A stretch of 64,000 bases of DNA from Corydoras sp. C115 (GCA_019802505.1 JAFMOC010000174.1:806001-870000), one strand, 5' to 3'. Counted from the first letter of the stretch, positions 1 to 12,524 are shown. Numbers and translations are program-made. Notes: generated by a model from the letters alone, not told the origin.

Positions 1-1357
1 ATGGAGCCGGGATAGGCTGAGGGCTTGGACTAACAGCTGAGGAGCATGTTCAGTCAAGAACATTCTGATGTTCCACAACATCTATCGACAGATGTTCCTC
101 ACTCGGACCCTCTAGAAAATCCAATTTTACACGCCATAGCGCCGGAGGGTTACAGCGCCTTCATAAAGACGCCTTCGTTTTTATAAACATGTAAACACGC
201 CTGTAAAGCAGCTTGTAAAGCCCGCTGTGCTTCCTGATGAACAGGCCACGCCCCTCCCATCACCGCCGCCGCCGCCGCCCCTCGATTCAGAGCTGAGATC
301 GTTATCCGGCGTCATTATTGAAAACTCCCCGCCGGAGCCCAAGGACAGCGAGGAGACGACGAGGACGTGAGCGTTTCTGCAGGACCGCGAATGCTCATCA
401 CCTGCACTCGCGCAGGACGGCGGAATCCATCAGAGGTGCGAGCGGACGTTTACGATAACGGCGTCTGCGTTGCGTGGGAGTCGTTCCAGGTGGCGCCGCT
501 CGGCGCGGCCTCCCGTTCGTTGCGTACGGGGTCGTTTATAACGGGGAACCCGGGGAAACGGCTTTGTTTTCCGGCGGCGCGAGCTTCACGGCCGACATAA
601 AACACCCGAGCAGAAGGTCACCCTTCAGGTCTGATTATGCAAATCCGTTATCAGGAGATCCGTTTCGGGGTTTCGGCTCATGCCCTTTAAAATAAATAAA
701 TAAATAACGGGCGCGCCGTTCCGAGCTAAGCCGGCGGATTTGGGCTCTTTTATAGCGAGGGAACCAAACGAGACCTTGGCGAGGGGCGAGCGTTAGAACG
801 TGGGGGCAGCCCGTTCCGGAAGACGGCGGCGTCTTTAGCTGATGGTCCGATTATCTCCAAGGGCATGTGGGGGGTCATTAGCGCCGAGGATCACCTTGTT
901 CTCCGGAGAGCGACTGGCCAATCAGTGAGTCCGCCCACCTCCAGCCGCGATGCTAATGGCCTCGCTCTCGCTCGCTCTCCTCGCCGCGGGAGGAATGTGA
1001 GCGACGCGATGAGTCGGCGATATCGCTCCATCAGTGCTCTTCAGCTCGTTCTCCTTCGTGAGCCCCGCCGCCATGAAGGCCGCCATGAAGGCCGTGATGT
1101 CAGATCGCACTGAGGTTCTGCACGCTGTTCGTGGATCTTTAACGCCGTTGCTGGAGTACACGTACTAAAGTATTTATAGCGCATTAGAACACCGAGCCTT
1201 TCCACAACACGACGCGGTAACCAACGGAAACATCCGAAGAAACCTCAATGTAAAATACGGCAGAGATACGGAGAAGAACCGGGGCTCCAATCCTGAGGGG
1301 AGGTGGATGAGATCAGATTGTGGTCTTTCTGGGTGGATTGGGACATCCATTTTTATC
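1..1357. other. Unique CpG-rich DNA, no gene seen
   Basis: No recognisable coding sequence on either strand; the open frames here are short and have no familiar motifs. Seen in it: a short run of GCC triplets near 265-280, an AAAT run near 690-707, and a CCAAT-type word beside a GC-rich box at about 920-940 followed by CpG-rich sequence to about 1080. That pairing could be a weak promoter or enhancer but nothing downstream looks like a first exon. Confidence 0.55.
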
Positions 1358-1800
1358 CTCCCAGCTACCCTCATACCTACCCAACCTCCAAACTACCCTC
1401 ATACCTACTCAACCTCCAAATTACCCTCATATACCTACTCAACCTCCAAACTACCCTCATACCTACTCAACCTCCAAACTACCCTCATACCTACTCAACC
1501 TCCAAACTACCCTCATATACCTACTCAACCTCCAAACTACCCTCATACCTACTCAACCTCCAAACTACCCTCATATACCTACTCAACCTCCAAACTACCC
1601 TCATACCTACTCAACCTCCAAACTACCCTTATATACCTACTCAACCTCCAAACTACCCTCATACCTACTCAACCTCCTCCCAACTACACCCATACCTACC
1701 CAACCTCCTTCCGACTACAGTCATATCTATTTATCCTCCTCACAACTACCCCATAACTACCCAACCTCCTCCTGACTATACCCATACCTACTCATCCTCC
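1358..1800. repeat. Minisatellite, 28-30 bp unit
   Basis: About eleven copies of a unit containing CTACCCTCATACCTACTCAA followed by CCTCCAAA fill 1365-1680; some units carry an extra AT (30 bp rather than 28). The array decays into pyrimidine-rich relatives up to about 1800. Three plus-strand frames stay open (149-201 residues, Tyr/Ser/Leu/Pro-rich); this is a by-product of the repeat and not evidence of a protein. Confidence 0.93.
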
Positions 1801-3837
1801 TCGTGTCTACTCATCTACTCACCCTCTTGTACCATTGCCCCCCCCCCCCGACCTCCTGATGTATTTACCCGTCTTTTAATCTACAGATTTGAGATGATCT
1901 GTTATTAATTCTTCGGAAGCGTCGGTTGTCTGTGCGTTTGGTATCTGGGAGGTAAAATGTAAATGTGTTTAAAGAACTCGCAGTGTGAATTTAATCAGAC
2001 GCCTGGATCTTCACGGCTATTATGCAAATGCACCAGAGAGGTTCTGTAAACACGTTCTTCAGATCTGAGGAACCTTAATTCACATTCACACTCCGATTGG
2101 GCCGACGGTGTGATCGTTAACCGACGAGGCCGCGATCGGGTTCCGACGGAGGACCGTGTCCCGGGAACCCGACGTCGTTCCACGGCAGAAAGCCAGACCA
2201 CCGTCAGAGAAACCCGTACCTTTGGAGGGAGAGGCGGAACGGGGCAAGCTTCATTATTCCTGCAGAGTTTAGCATGTTCCTTTCAGGTTTAATCACGCCA
2301 CCTACAGACGGGAAGGCGGCGCAGATGTACCGCGGCGATGTCCTGTCGGTTTCAAAGATGTCAGAGATGAGAACGTCTCCAGCTGAGTTTCCACACGGCA
2401 AGAAGAACAGACGGAATACTTGCCTGAGCCGGGCTCCTGGGGGGTTCCTCGGTTCTCTGTGAGTTCTGTTGTTTGCCTTGCAGAATTCACCCGGTGCTGA
2501 TGTTCTTTTTATAAAGAACCCAGTGATCTCCACTAAAGTGAGAATGCTAACATTCCTCAGGAAGGCTTCGAGAGAGGGTTTTAAGCACGTCTGGAAGCTG
2601 GAACTACTTTGGGTTTGTTTTAGAGAACCACGGATTGGTCCTTCTGAAGTCGTTGTCTGAGTTCTGTTGTTGTTGACGGCTTCAGATTAGAGGTGCAGTT
2701 CATCAGCAGATCTCGAGTGTTGGAGGATCTTCTTCATAGATCTTCTCCAACCGACCTGGTGCCAACAACCACGCCATTCAAACCATTATCTCCTAAAGAC
2801 AGTAGACGAGAGCCCAATATCAGAGGGTATTTGTTCTAGAAGACACTTATAAGACTTATGACCCCCTGATAGTCATTAAATGAAGACCAGTTTCTCGGCT
2901 GCTCTCACTGTGGATCAAGAAACTTTAAAAAACCTGTTGTCTTCCAATCTCACTCCCGCTGTTCCCATTAGGGGGCAGCACTGAGGTTCATGATCATGGG
3001 CATCTCCCCCCAAAACGTCCTGTTTAATGATTTAAATTATTACAATTAAGTTTCACACTGAAACCTCAGCTGGATACCAAGCTTGCATACTTACGGTCTC
3101 GCACCAGAGAACCGGAGAACCTCCCACGTCAACAGACAACGGCTGGAGAACGGCTCGGCAGAGGCTCGGGACGAAATGAGAGCTGTATAATTGTAATAAC
3201 TAAATAAATGCTGAAGCCGGCGCGGAGACGGGGCCGCGCAGAGGAGGCGGCGCCGAGGAGGGACCGGCGTAAACGTTGATGCCGTTTAATGAGGTCTTCA
3301 GAGAGCCGTTTACAGTAATGACAAAACTGAAGATGAAGAACGCCGCACTCGACGCCGAGGGAGGACTCCACCGGCGGAGACGATGCTTAATATAAAACAT
3401 GCACGCCGTTTATTCCGTTTAAATCCGCCGCTGTCGACTCTTAAGCTTCCGCCGCTTTCCATCATCAGCGTTTTCACGCGGTCGGCCCGTTAATGAACAG
3501 AAACCTGATTCCAGCAGATGAATATTACCACGTCTATTTCCGGAGATGAGAGAACGTACGTTCTGTAAACGCTCAACTATTAAATTTCATTTAGCTTTGT
3601 GTATCTGCAGATGTTCCACGTTCTTCAGACTGACGCATCGCCAGGCCGTTACAGATGGAACGTGCTTCAGCTTTGGTATGTACAACCTAATTTCCATTAT
3701 TTTACCCCAAAAAAAAATTCTAACATGGACGTGTCTGGTCACTAAAAAACGTCCTGTGGAGAACCTCCGGAGACTTGGGTACCAAAGAGCTTTCCTGGGC
3801 TTGTATGTAGTTATTTATACGTATAAGCTTTAGGATT
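1801..3837. other. Unique sequence, no gene seen
   Basis: No confident exon, RNA gene or named repeat. A splice-acceptor-like pyrimidine tract ends at about 2482, but the sequence after it shows no recognisable protein. About 3220-3420 is GC-rich with interspersed TTTAAT words and could be regulatory. Confidence 0.45.
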
Positions 3838-4183
3838 GGGCGGCTTAGTGGTCGGCACGTTCTCCACTCACTGCTGGGGATTCCAGGTTCCAATCCCAAT
3901 CTGAGTGGAGTTTGCATGTGCTCCCTGTGTCCACGTGGGTTTCCTCCGGGTTCTCCAGTTCTCCTCCCACAGTCCAAAAACATGGATCAAGGTCAATTGA
4001 GTTCTCTAAATTGCCCCATATAGTGTGTGTGTGTGTGTGTGAGTGAGTGTGTGTCCAGTGACAGATTGACCCCCTGTCCTGGATGTATCTGCCCAGCGCC
4101 CGAAACGTTCTCCCCTGGATGGGCATGGGGAACCACCCTGCGACCCTAATAGAGGATAAAGCTGAAGATAATGGATGGATGGA
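3838..4183 (+). mobile_element. V-SINE-like SINE, near full length
   Basis: Best reference copy of the commonest repeat in this window. It begins with a tRNA-like head with an A-box-like TTAGTGGT and a B-box-like GGTTCCAATCCC near 3890. The V-SINE type core follows (GTTTGCATG, then GTGGGTTTCCTCCGGGTTCT). Then come a body with CCAAAAACATGGAT, a GT-rich stretch, CGTTCTCCCCTGGATGGGCA and a GGATGGATGG tail. Non-autonomous; such elements are copied by a partner LINE. Family assignment is from memory of the V-SINE core. Confidence 0.8.
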
Positions 4184-5840
4184 GGTTATAGGATGGTTGT
4201 TGTAATGCGTCGACAGATTGTGTTAGTGACAGTGAATTAAAAAATTTTTCTAAAGTACTCCCGAGCCTGTGGAACTTTGTGCATCGCGGTGGAATTATCG
4301 TTGCTTCATTCTTTGATACTCTCTGTACCTGTAGTTTTCCCTTTTGGGCGATTTTTCGGGACTCTGGATATTTTTTCTTAATTTTACGACGTGAAGATGA
4401 CGAGGTAACGGAGTACTTTGCAAACTCGTGCAACATTTTTTAAATTTTTTTTATTTTGCTGATTCCTGAAAAAAACAAAGTGAGTGAAAATAAGAGGTGG
4501 AGGTGGAGGTAGAAAAGTCTGACCTGTTTTTCCGGATTCGGGAAGGAACTCTAAAAGACGAGCGGCGCGTTAATTGCCGGAGCTTCATCATCGAGCTTAC
4601 ATAAACAAAAAACGAAAGCACAGGCATCAGCAGAAGCGCACCATTGGCCTCTAGAGCACACTGAGGTGGAACACTTGCCCCAAACTGCCTGCTGGGGAGG
4701 GGGGGGTGGTGGGGTGGGTGGGTGGGGTGGTTTCCTGCTGTGAGACTGAAGTGAGATGAAGAGCTTTTACGATGTTTGTAGGACGGCGTCCCGGCGTCGA
4801 CGTCGAGTGTTAACGAGCCTTTAGGCGCCCGGCTCATATTGTTCTGTTGTTCCGTCCTCTCCCTGTTGTTCAGTCACATGACCGCCTTCATTACTCTCTT
4901 ATTACGTTCCGTGCTGGGTCGGTACGGATGTCCCAACGCGGGACGCCTCCATTTGTGGAACAGAAGCCACCCTGACATGGGGTCTGGGTCCTGTTTGGTG
5001 CCCACCGTGATGTTGGTTTGATTGAACTCGCACTATATTGGAACCAAACCTCAAGAACTCATGAATAATTTTTTGGGGGGCCGTTGATGGTTCTTGGGGA
5101 AGTGAAGGGTACTGAACCCTGGCACAGTGTCTCCGGTGCCATTGGGCTGGCCGTGCTCTAGAGGGAACCAAATGAGAACAGTTTGGTGCCGATGGAATGG
5201 TAATGGAAATGCAAATGAGCCTGGCACGGTGCGGAGGGGGGCGGGGCCCGAAGTGCGGATGGAATACGGCACGGGAGACGACGGTACGGTGGGAGGAAAA
5301 TAAATTGATGGAAGCGATATTACTCAGATGGCTGAGCCTCGCAGGTAGGAGCTGCTATTTTCTGCAAAGTGCAGGAACCTGGAGTTCCTTGGAAGGAGAA
5401 CACGCTGTGAGGCTGAACTGGAGGCATTCTCTATTTTGCAGCCTGCGAAGGAACCCAGCGGGAACCCAGAGGAAAACGGGTTCTGCTCCCACACACGGAC
5501 CAGCAGGATCCACCCAAACCTTCTGCACCGCCGCAGACGTTCCTCTGCACATAAATCATCCAGCGGTTCTGCAGAAACTCGCCGTTTATCCCCAATCAAC
5601 GGCGGGATATGAGCGGGGGCCGACGCCCAATCCATCACTCACCCGCTCGCCTGTCCATCGCCGTCACAACCGACGGCGGCGATGGGCTACAACACGGACC
5701 TGACGAACGGCCAGAACAGTGAGGGGCTACACAAATCTGTGGAGGTTCAGAGTTGAGGTTCCGATGCATTTCGAATGTCTCGAACGATGTTCATTTAGTT
5801 TAAATTGGGATTTTTATTAACATTTGGAATGTTTTATTGT
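4184..5840. other. Mostly unique sequence; G-rich tract and possible transposon relic
   Basis: A G-rich tract at 4693-4731 (GGGG and GGGT runs) could form a G-quadruplex. About 4900-5220 contains phrases such as GGTGCCGATGGAATGG and GAGGGAACCAAATGAGA that recall non-autonomous hAT-like fish elements; I could not define its ends. The 168-residue open frame at 5197-5703 has no recognisable domain and is probably chance. Confidence 0.4.
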
Positions 5841-6036
5841 GGACGGTTAGTGTTTGGCATGTTCTCCTCTCAGCGCTAGGGATTCCCGGTTCGAATACCA
5901 AGCTGGGTGGAGTGTCCATGTTCTCCCCGTGTCCGTGTGGGTTTCCTCCGGGTTCTCCGGTTTCCTCCCACTGTAAAAAAAAAATAATAATAAATGATTC
6001 AAGGTGAATGGAATGCTCTAATTTGCCCCATATAGA

Positions 6037-6073
<37 letters not shown>

Positions 6074-6179
6074 TGTGCCCAGCATTCGAAACGTTCTCCC
6101 CTTTATGGGCATGGGGAACCCCCCCCCCCCCCTTGCAACCCTAGTAGAGGATAAAGTGGAAGATAATGAATGGATGGAT
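5841..6179 (+). mobile_element. V-SINE-like SINE with embedded (TG)n
   Basis: Same order of parts as the copy at 3838-4183, with a better B box (GGTTCGAATACC near 5890). The internal GT-rich stretch has expanded to about 16 uninterrupted dinucleotides at 6039-6070, and the C-rich stretch before the tail is a run of 14 C at about 6119-6132. It ends in TGGATGGAT. Confidence 0.8.
6039..6070. repeat. (TG)16 microsatellite
   Basis: Pure GT/TG dinucleotide tract inside the SINE body. Likely length-polymorphic. Confidence 0.95.
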
Positions 6180-7434
6180 CTTTTATTGAAATTACTAAAG
6201 CATAAATTATTAAAGGCATGTAAAATTTATTTCAATGAATTAATTTAGTTAAATTGTTAAAAGCAGAATTTGCGTGGTTCTGATTCTTAATCTTAATCCT
6301 GTTACAGATGTTTTGATGGCGTTAACATATTTAAATTGTATATTTAAATATTTAATCTGTAAATCGTTAACTGTGTTTGTTTGTCGTCGTTCGTCTGTTC
6401 GGCGGCCGCACGCTGAGTCAGCATCTGAAGCTCGTAATGCGGGAGAAAGGGCACGCACGACACGCGGTGCAAACAAAGCCCGGCCTGCTGAAAACGCGGC
6501 CGCATGACGTCGGCGCGCCGCCCGCCAGCCCGCCTGCCCGCCCGCCGCACGCCGTGTCGTTGTGTGGAGGCCCGCCGCCCGCCGCTCTGATCTCCGTACC
6601 GCTCCGGAAGCTCCTGCCTAACTGCCTCGCCGTTCCGTTCAGACCTTTAAACCGCCCCCCCTCCCCCCGCGCTCGCACGCCGGGCTCGGCGCGGTCGGCG
6701 GGAAAACAGACCCAGCGGTGGCGCCGCCGTCAGCCTTCAGAAAGCCGGCGGTTTAATAATTCCTGAGGAATAAAAGGGCAGCGAGCTTTGTGAAAGCCAT
6801 CACACCCGTGGCCCCCGGACCTGCCATGCCATTCAGGGGCCTCCGTTCTGTCCCGCCATTTAGAACCGGATCCCCGCCTCCCCCGCCATGGAGGCCCTCA
6901 AAGTAACCCACAGAAGTCAGGCGTGTTCAGGGGCTGGTGCCGAGCCAGGAGCGTGCGGTTCCAATCAAATCAACAGAACTAACAGAACACAAACACGGAT
7001 GGACTTCCGGGTGGTTGCTCAATGAGTTTGACATGTTCTCCTCCTGTACGAATGAGCATTTCTATTTCGGGAGCTTGATATGCGCCGGCTGTATGATCTC
7101 CATCCGTGCGTCTTTGCAGTCGGTGAGATGTGTTTTGATGTGCGCGGTTTTGAGGTTTCGTTAATATTCCGCCACGTCAGAACGTTTCTGCCGGACCGCA
7201 CGCACCTGGATTTCCATCCAGCGCCTCGTTATGGTGATGAAAGGTTGGCTGTCGCTACTTTTAACGCCGCACCTGCCACAGACTCGGCCGGCGTCTTCGT
7301 TCCAAGCAGAAAAGAACCGGCTTCCGTCCGAAAGCTTCCATCACGCAGATAAAGGGTTTGATTGCCAGATGAGGAGTTTGCATGTTCTCCCTTTGAGTTT
7401 TATTGCCAGTGTTTAAAAACATTTGGATCGTGGG
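6180..7434. other. Unique sequence with a CpG-island-like block
   Basis: About 6400-6720 is strongly GC- and CpG-rich (GCCCGCC runs) and contains a CRE-like TGACGTC. It looks like a CpG island or GC-rich enhancer. The open frames on both strands here result from few stop codons in GC-rich DNA. AT-rich flanking sequence at 6200-6380 holds nothing recognisable. Confidence 0.45.
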
Positions 7435-7672
7435 TGTGGTATCTCAGTGTGAGGGTGTGGTAGTTCAATGTGGGAGTGTGGTAGCTCAGTGTAGGGGTGT
7501 GGTAGCTTAGTGTGGGGGTGTTACTCAGTTTGAAGGTGTGGTAGCTTAGTGTGAGGGTGTGGTATCTCAGTGTGGGTGTGTGTTATGTCTGTGGGGTGTG
7601 GTAGCTCAGTGTGGGGATGTGGTATCTCTGTGTTGGGGTGTGGTAGCTCAGTGTTGGGATGTGGTAGCTGCT
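7435..7672. repeat. Minisatellite, about 21 bp unit, 11-12 copies
   Basis: Diverged tandem copies of GGTGTGGTAGCTCAGTGTGG. Units differ by substitutions and one or two base indels. Confidence 0.88.
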
Positions 7673-8356
7673 AAAATGTAAAAGAGGAGAGATGACCAGT
7701 GACGGCGATTTTGCCCGCAGCTAAAATTAGTGGGAGGAAAATCCAATAAATAATTAATCGGGAGGTCGATGCCTCTCTGAGGTCCATTGGCGGAGGTCTT
7801 ATTGATCTGCTGCCGCCGTCCAGCTGCTCTTCATTAAGACGTTATTTATGGAGCGCCGCTCATGCGTGATGACACCACGCCTTTAAAACCCTCTCATTTC
7901 CTAGAACATCTTCGTGTGGTGAGGGTGAGGGTTCCTGTGGTGGAACTAAGGGTTCAGCTGGAGCAGCCTGCAGAACCTCAGCTGTATGAGCTTTGCATCG
8001 GTAATGTTCTCCTGACATCCATCAGACCCAGATTAATCCAGCGCAGAACCATGTATTAAAATGCGTCCTCATTCATGTGGGCGAAGGGAGTGCCTCCATC
8101 CACGCCCATCTCCTCCATCACCGCCAAGCGGTTCTATTGCGCCCCAAAGCACCGGGTACCTCACTGTAATAGCAAACCCATCTCAGTGCGTTCAGCTGTA
8201 GGTGATGATTGGGTGGAGGATTTCTGGGTGGAGGTTTCAGTGCTGCCTCCTCAGTCAATGTCAGGAATGTCAATGGGACTGTCCCAATACTTGTCCTAGT
8301 GGATATATCTTTTTCTATTATTTTAAATGCCATAAACTCTTATGTAGAACGTAGAG
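7673..8356. other. Unique sequence with possible transposon end
   Basis: No gene. At about 8275-8310 the phrase GGGACTGTCCCAATACTTGT resembles the terminal inverted repeat of fish Tc1-like elements (their ends often read TCCCAATACTTTTGTCC), but no partner end is visible. Listed as a relic only. Confidence 0.4.
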
Positions 8357-8617
8357 TTGGTCATCACATCAATATCTCAGCGCTGGGCATCCAGGTTCTA
8401 ATCCTGATCTGGGTGGAGTCTTCTTAGGTTTCCGCCTAAAGTCCAACAACATGGATTCCAAGTAGTGCTCTAAATTGACAATGGACCCTGTCCTGGGTCC
8501 TGGGTGTATCAGCCGAGCACCCTAAATGTTCTCTTGGATGTGCATGGGGAACCACCCCCCTCATCCTCCACCCCGCGACCTTAATATAGAATTAAGTGGA
8601 AGATAATGGATGGATGG
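8357..8617 (+). mobile_element. V-SINE-like SINE, decayed
   Basis: Order matches the SINE at 3838 but the core is largely deleted (GTGGAGTCTTC runs directly to GGTTTCCGCC). The tail GATAATGGATGGATGG is intact. Older, more diverged copy. Confidence 0.7.
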
Positions 8618-8625
8618 GGAATTGC

Positions 8626-8704
8626 CATGTATCTGCCCAGTGCCAGAAACGTTCTCCCCTGGATGGGCATGTGGATAAAGTGGTAGATAATGGAGGGATG
8701 GATG
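8626..8704 (+). mobile_element. V-SINE-like 3' tail fragment
   Basis: A second tail (GTATCTGCCCAGTGCC, then CGTTCTCCCCTGGATGGGCA, ending GGAGGGATGGATG) directly follows the previous copy in the same orientation. It suggests tandem insertion or a local duplication. Confidence 0.7.
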
Positions 8705-9775
8705 AAGTCTTCAGTGAAGTTCTAAGTTCTAACTCTCACAGTCCTGGGGGATGAGTTGATCACGGGGGGATGTCTGCAAACTTACGGTTCTGCGTTCCCA
8801 ATAACCTTGTATTTTCAGCGTAGAGGAAATCAGCAAAGCAAACATGAAGCCGTAGCGTGGCGGAGCCGAACAATATCAATAATACAAACGTATGTGTAAC
8901 TCAGATGATCTCCTGCGTTCATGTTTATTCATCGGACTGCCGGAGGTTCCGCAACACGCCGTCCAAAGTTGTTGCAAAATTCATGGTAATGGAGAAAGTC
9001 CCCGGGAGCCTATTAAAATCTGCCGTGTTTGAATACGTAATGCGGCGGAGCAAAATGGCAGCGCTCAGAGTCTGACTTCTGATCCTGGAGCCCGGCGCGG
9101 GGCCCCGGCCGCGTCGCTGACACGGCGTAGGCTTAGTTAATGATTCCAACGAGGACCGCGGAGCCAAAAATAGAGCCAAAGGAAACGCCATGAATAATGC
9201 AAATCTCACGTCAAGGTGGAAAATCTGGATGGCGGAACTCCGAGCGAGGGTACGAGGCCTAATACCCCCCGTGTGCGGGGACGAAACCCATTACTGCGAC
9301 TCCCGTGTAGGACTTTCCGACACTGCGCTGCGTTCGGGGGGGCGCTGCGTACGTCGGAATAAGATGATTATCGGTTTAAGCTCGTGGCGCGATGGGCGCA
9401 GCGGTTCCGAACAAAGCGCTGAATTGCAGGAACGCCGTCTGAGGCACGACAAAGGAGGTTAGCAAGGAGCCATGCTGGAAATAACGACACTGATAACGAA
9501 GAGGATGAGCGTTAATTTGCAGCCAGAACTCCTTTAATAAACCCGGAATTCGGAGCAACTCCCTCACATGCTGCAGGTTTAACAATCCCCCCCCTCCCTG
9601 ATTTTGGAGAGGCTCTGTGGTCATGTGACGTTTTAAGGTCAAGTACCGATGAGTTCTGATGGGGTGACGCGTTGCGGAATAGGGGGTGTGGCTTAGTTTT
9701 AACGTGGAATGACTCTCAAGACTCAACGATGGCAAGATTTATTAATATTTATTTCCTCTTAAGGCAGATTTCTAC
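8705..9775. other. Unique sequence, possible conserved non-coding DNA
   Basis: No gene. About 8930-9210 includes an octamer-like AATAATGCAAAT (9192-9203) and moderately AT-rich words in otherwise CpG-rich DNA, so it could be regulatory. No repeat family recognised. Confidence 0.4.
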
Positions 9776-9916
9776 GGCATCCTGAGCAGAGTGCACACTT
9801 TCGCCCTCTGCTGGTCACATGACATCACAGAACTTCGTGGTAATTGGTCGGAGAGAGTGTCACGTCTCACTTATTATGAATGAGGTAAGTTTCCTTACGC
9901 TATCTGGAGTCAAGTT

Positions 9917-10188
9917 CATTTATTTATTTATAGAGAAATTTATTTTTTATACTTGTACATCGTCACCGAAGAGACAGCGGCAAGACAAAACTCCCTGTTA
10001 TGTTGATATTTTAAGGAAGAACACTTGAGAGGACCAAGGCACAGTGGGGGGGACTCATCCTCCTTTAACAGTGTAGGACAGCCATGTACAGATTGTGTGG
10101 CGATCATGTGACCCGTATTTAACAATTAAAAACTATAAGTCCATTGAGGGCGTCCTGCAGGACCGCCGGGCCAATAGAAATCCAGGAG
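9917..10188 (+). mobile_element. Dispersed fish repeat (AAGAAACCTTG family), nested copy
   Basis: Carries the family landmarks: TTTATTTATAGAG at the left, AGAGACAGCGGCAAGACAAA, ACTCCCTGTTATGTTGATAT, a decayed AAGGAAGAACACTTG and GTGTAGGACAGCCATG. I recall this sequence as one of the most abundant non-coding repeats of ostariophysan fish but cannot name its class. No coding capacity. Confidence 0.75.
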
Positions 10189-10290
10189 ACGAATCGTGAT
10201 GAATGATGACTATGAACTGAAAACATTGCGGGGTGTAAGTTTTAGTGGTGACCTCAACGTGATCGACTTCTGAACAAGGCCGCTCAAGGG

Positions 10291-10470
10291 TGATGAGTCC
10301 CCCACTGAGACTCAGTCCTCACAAGGTTTCATCCTTAAAATATCAACATAGCAGGGAGTTTTGTCTTGCCGCTGTCTCTTTGTCTTGCTCTTTGGAGGTT
10401 AAAAGGTTTATAACTCTGATTTGTGATGACGAACCATTGTAAAAGAAACGCTCTAGAAATAAATTACTTG
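10291..10470 (-). mobile_element. Dispersed fish repeat (AAGAAACCTTG family), inverted copy
   Basis: Reverse complement of the copy at 9917-10188, about 100 bp away, so the two can pair as a large foldback. Left end GTCCCCCACTGAGACTCAGT, then TTTTGTCTTGCCGCTGTCTC. Confidence 0.75.
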
Positions 10471-10535
10471 AAATATGAAAGCGCGAAAACGGGACTGAGG
10501 CGTCATCCTGATTGTGACGACGTGACATTGCCATG

Positions 10536-11415
10536 GCAGCAGCTTAGCGCAGCAATCAAACGAAGGCATTTGTTACAATTAAAAATGTGTTAAACAAGTA
10601 AAAAAAATACGAATATCCATCTGAGAAATCAATTAAAATTCTGCTATAAAATATGATCATTAAGACGTGGAGGTGTTCCCGCCGCTGCAGAACGACGCGA
10701 GGCTGATCTACACGACTTAAAATCCGCTGAGCAAAGGGCCGAACGGTGATGGATGACGAAAGCTGCTGCGAATGGAATCAAATCGCTGGCGGAAAGCCAC
10801 CCGGCGTTCAAGGACACGCCATCTCTGGTCTATTTGTTTCTCGCATCTCCAGAGGGAACCTGGGCTTTTGGAACGATACGCATCCTAAAGAGCCTGGAGA
10901 TGGCTGCGGGCAAGTGCCACTTCCCACCGGATATCCAGTAGAAATACTTCATGTGTTTCAAAACAAAGGTCACACGCCGAGCCGACCATGTCTCCATAAT
11001 TCTCCACCGCGAGAGCTTGACAGAGTGTCGAGAGAGAAAGAGAGAGCGAGAGAGAGAGAGAGAGAACGAGGACGACGCTTTGAAATAAGAGAGGGATGAT
11101 TCCAGGCAGGTCACGCAGAATGAAATGCTGCTCCTGCTTTCAGAATGATGTAATGACGCTAAAATGATTTTACCTTATTTATATTCCGCCGACGGTTTGT
11201 TGATTTTAAAAAAAAATAAAAAAAATTTCCCCGAGAATAATTTAAATTGGCAGCTGGAGGGCTTCCCCTGCAGCGAAAGTCCAAGGTTAAATAAATTGCT
11301 AAAGGTCATTTTCTTTTCATTTAACATCAGATCAGATTTAGTGGATCGGACCGAGACGCCACCATCACGCCGTCAATGAAGTCAAATGCGAGGGTTTCAG
11401 TTTACAATATAAAGT
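10536..11415. other. Unique sequence with a GA-rich tract
   Basis: A GAGA-rich tract lies at about 11030-11066. The open frame at 10753-10941 (62 residues, ending CHFPPDIQ) looks mildly protein-like but has no splice signals or known motif. No repeat recognised elsewhere. Confidence 0.4.
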
Positions 11416-11590
11416 CCATCCATCCATCATCTTCTGCTTTATCCTCTACTAGGGTCGCGGGGGGGCCGCTGGGCAGATACACCCAGGACAGGACACCAAT
11501 CTATCACTGGACACTAACTCACATTCACACACTCTATATGGGGCAATTTGGAGAATTCAATTGACCTTGTTTTTGGACTGTGGGAGGAAA
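11416..11590 (-). mobile_element. V-SINE-like SINE, 3' half
   Basis: Minus-strand copy: CCATCCATCCATC tail at the left, then TTTATCCTCTACTAGGGTCG, GGGCAGATACACCCAGGACA and GGGCAATTTGGAGAATTCAA. It stops at GGACTGTGGGAGGAAA before the core, i.e. 5' truncated. Confidence 0.8.
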
Positions 11591-12524
11591 CATTAAATTG
11601 TTTATTTAATATTTAGTAATTGCTTAAATATTCGTTATTTATAAAATAAAATAAAATACTGTATTTATATCTCCTGTTTGTTTCGTTTTCAGTATTAAAC
11701 ACGACGTTTATTCTCTGTAGTCTCTATAATCACGCAGATTAAATATGAGACGTGATTATCGCAGAGAAAATTGCCCCCCAATTACCCCCCCCCCCACCGC
11801 GAAGTTCTCTAACCTAGAAATCGTGATCTGCCATCGTTAGTGTATGATGTACAGTCCATCCCAACGTTTCTCACATTCTTCGTAAACTTAAAGTAACTTC
11901 GTAAAGTCGAAGGGGAACTTTAGGTCGATCCACTACGTAATTGTCCTTCTCTCTTCAATGCCCTCACGCAGGTTTGGTCAAATTCCCGAAGCGCCCCGTG
12001 CCGGTCGCGAGCCCAGAGCAGCCATCGCTTCAGAGAACATGGCTGAGACGTAACAGAATGCTGGACGCATTCCCGCGATCTGGAACCTCAAACGGCGGCG
12101 TAATGGATTGATTATTCTGACTGGTGAAATGTGGCGGGTATCTGGGACCTGGCGCCATCTCGCCACACGTGTGGAGGAATTCTGAAAGCCTGGGCTCCCG
12201 CAGGGTGATGGGACACAGCCAGCCAGAACATTGGCATTACGGCGGCTTAACTCTCGGCGGATCCCGAGTGAAAGAGCGACGCTGATCAATATTCATCTGC
12301 AGGGAGACGACGCTCTGCTCATAATACAAACGGCAGAAAACGTGGAACAGAAAGAGCTGCTTCTGAGTCGGAATAATGAGCGTCGCCGGCGAGAAGGACC
12401 GACGCAGGCCCTTTGTTCCTCTACAGGTTCTTAAGAAGCGGGAACCTTTTTGTTTATTGCATCTAAAAGCTTCAGAACCCTGTTTTTTTTATTTCAATTT
12501 TGTTTTTGTTTATGACTTTAAAGG
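11591..12524. other. Unique sequence, no gene seen
   Basis: AT-rich to about 11750, then mixed composition. A run of C at about 11787-11795. About 12030-12330 has no recognisable repeat and no coding signal. Confidence 0.45.

Larger units (their letters stand above)
9776..10535. repeat. Composite repeat, copy 1, split by an insertion
   Basis: The flanks (9776-9905 and about 10195-10535) match 12772-13230 in order, e.g. TTTCGCCCTCTGCTGGTCAC, GGTAATTGG, then GTCCTCACAAGGTTT and CGAAAACGGGACT. Copy 2 lacks the 270 bp at 9917-10188, so that piece is a nested insertion in copy 1. Two copies 3 kb apart suggest either a local duplication or two insertions of one longer element. Confidence 0.75.

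Noticed and set aside
1303..1908. Three overlapping open frames of 149-201 residues
   Set aside because: They are the three frames of the 28-30 bp minisatellite; composition and lack of a start or splice context rule out a gene.
5197..5703. 168-residue open frame
   Set aside because: No domain, Arg/Pro-rich chance composition, overlaps a likely transposon relic.
6377..6766. 129-residue and overlapping frames on both strands in GC-rich DNA
   Set aside because: Few stop codons are expected in CpG-island-like DNA; no known motif.
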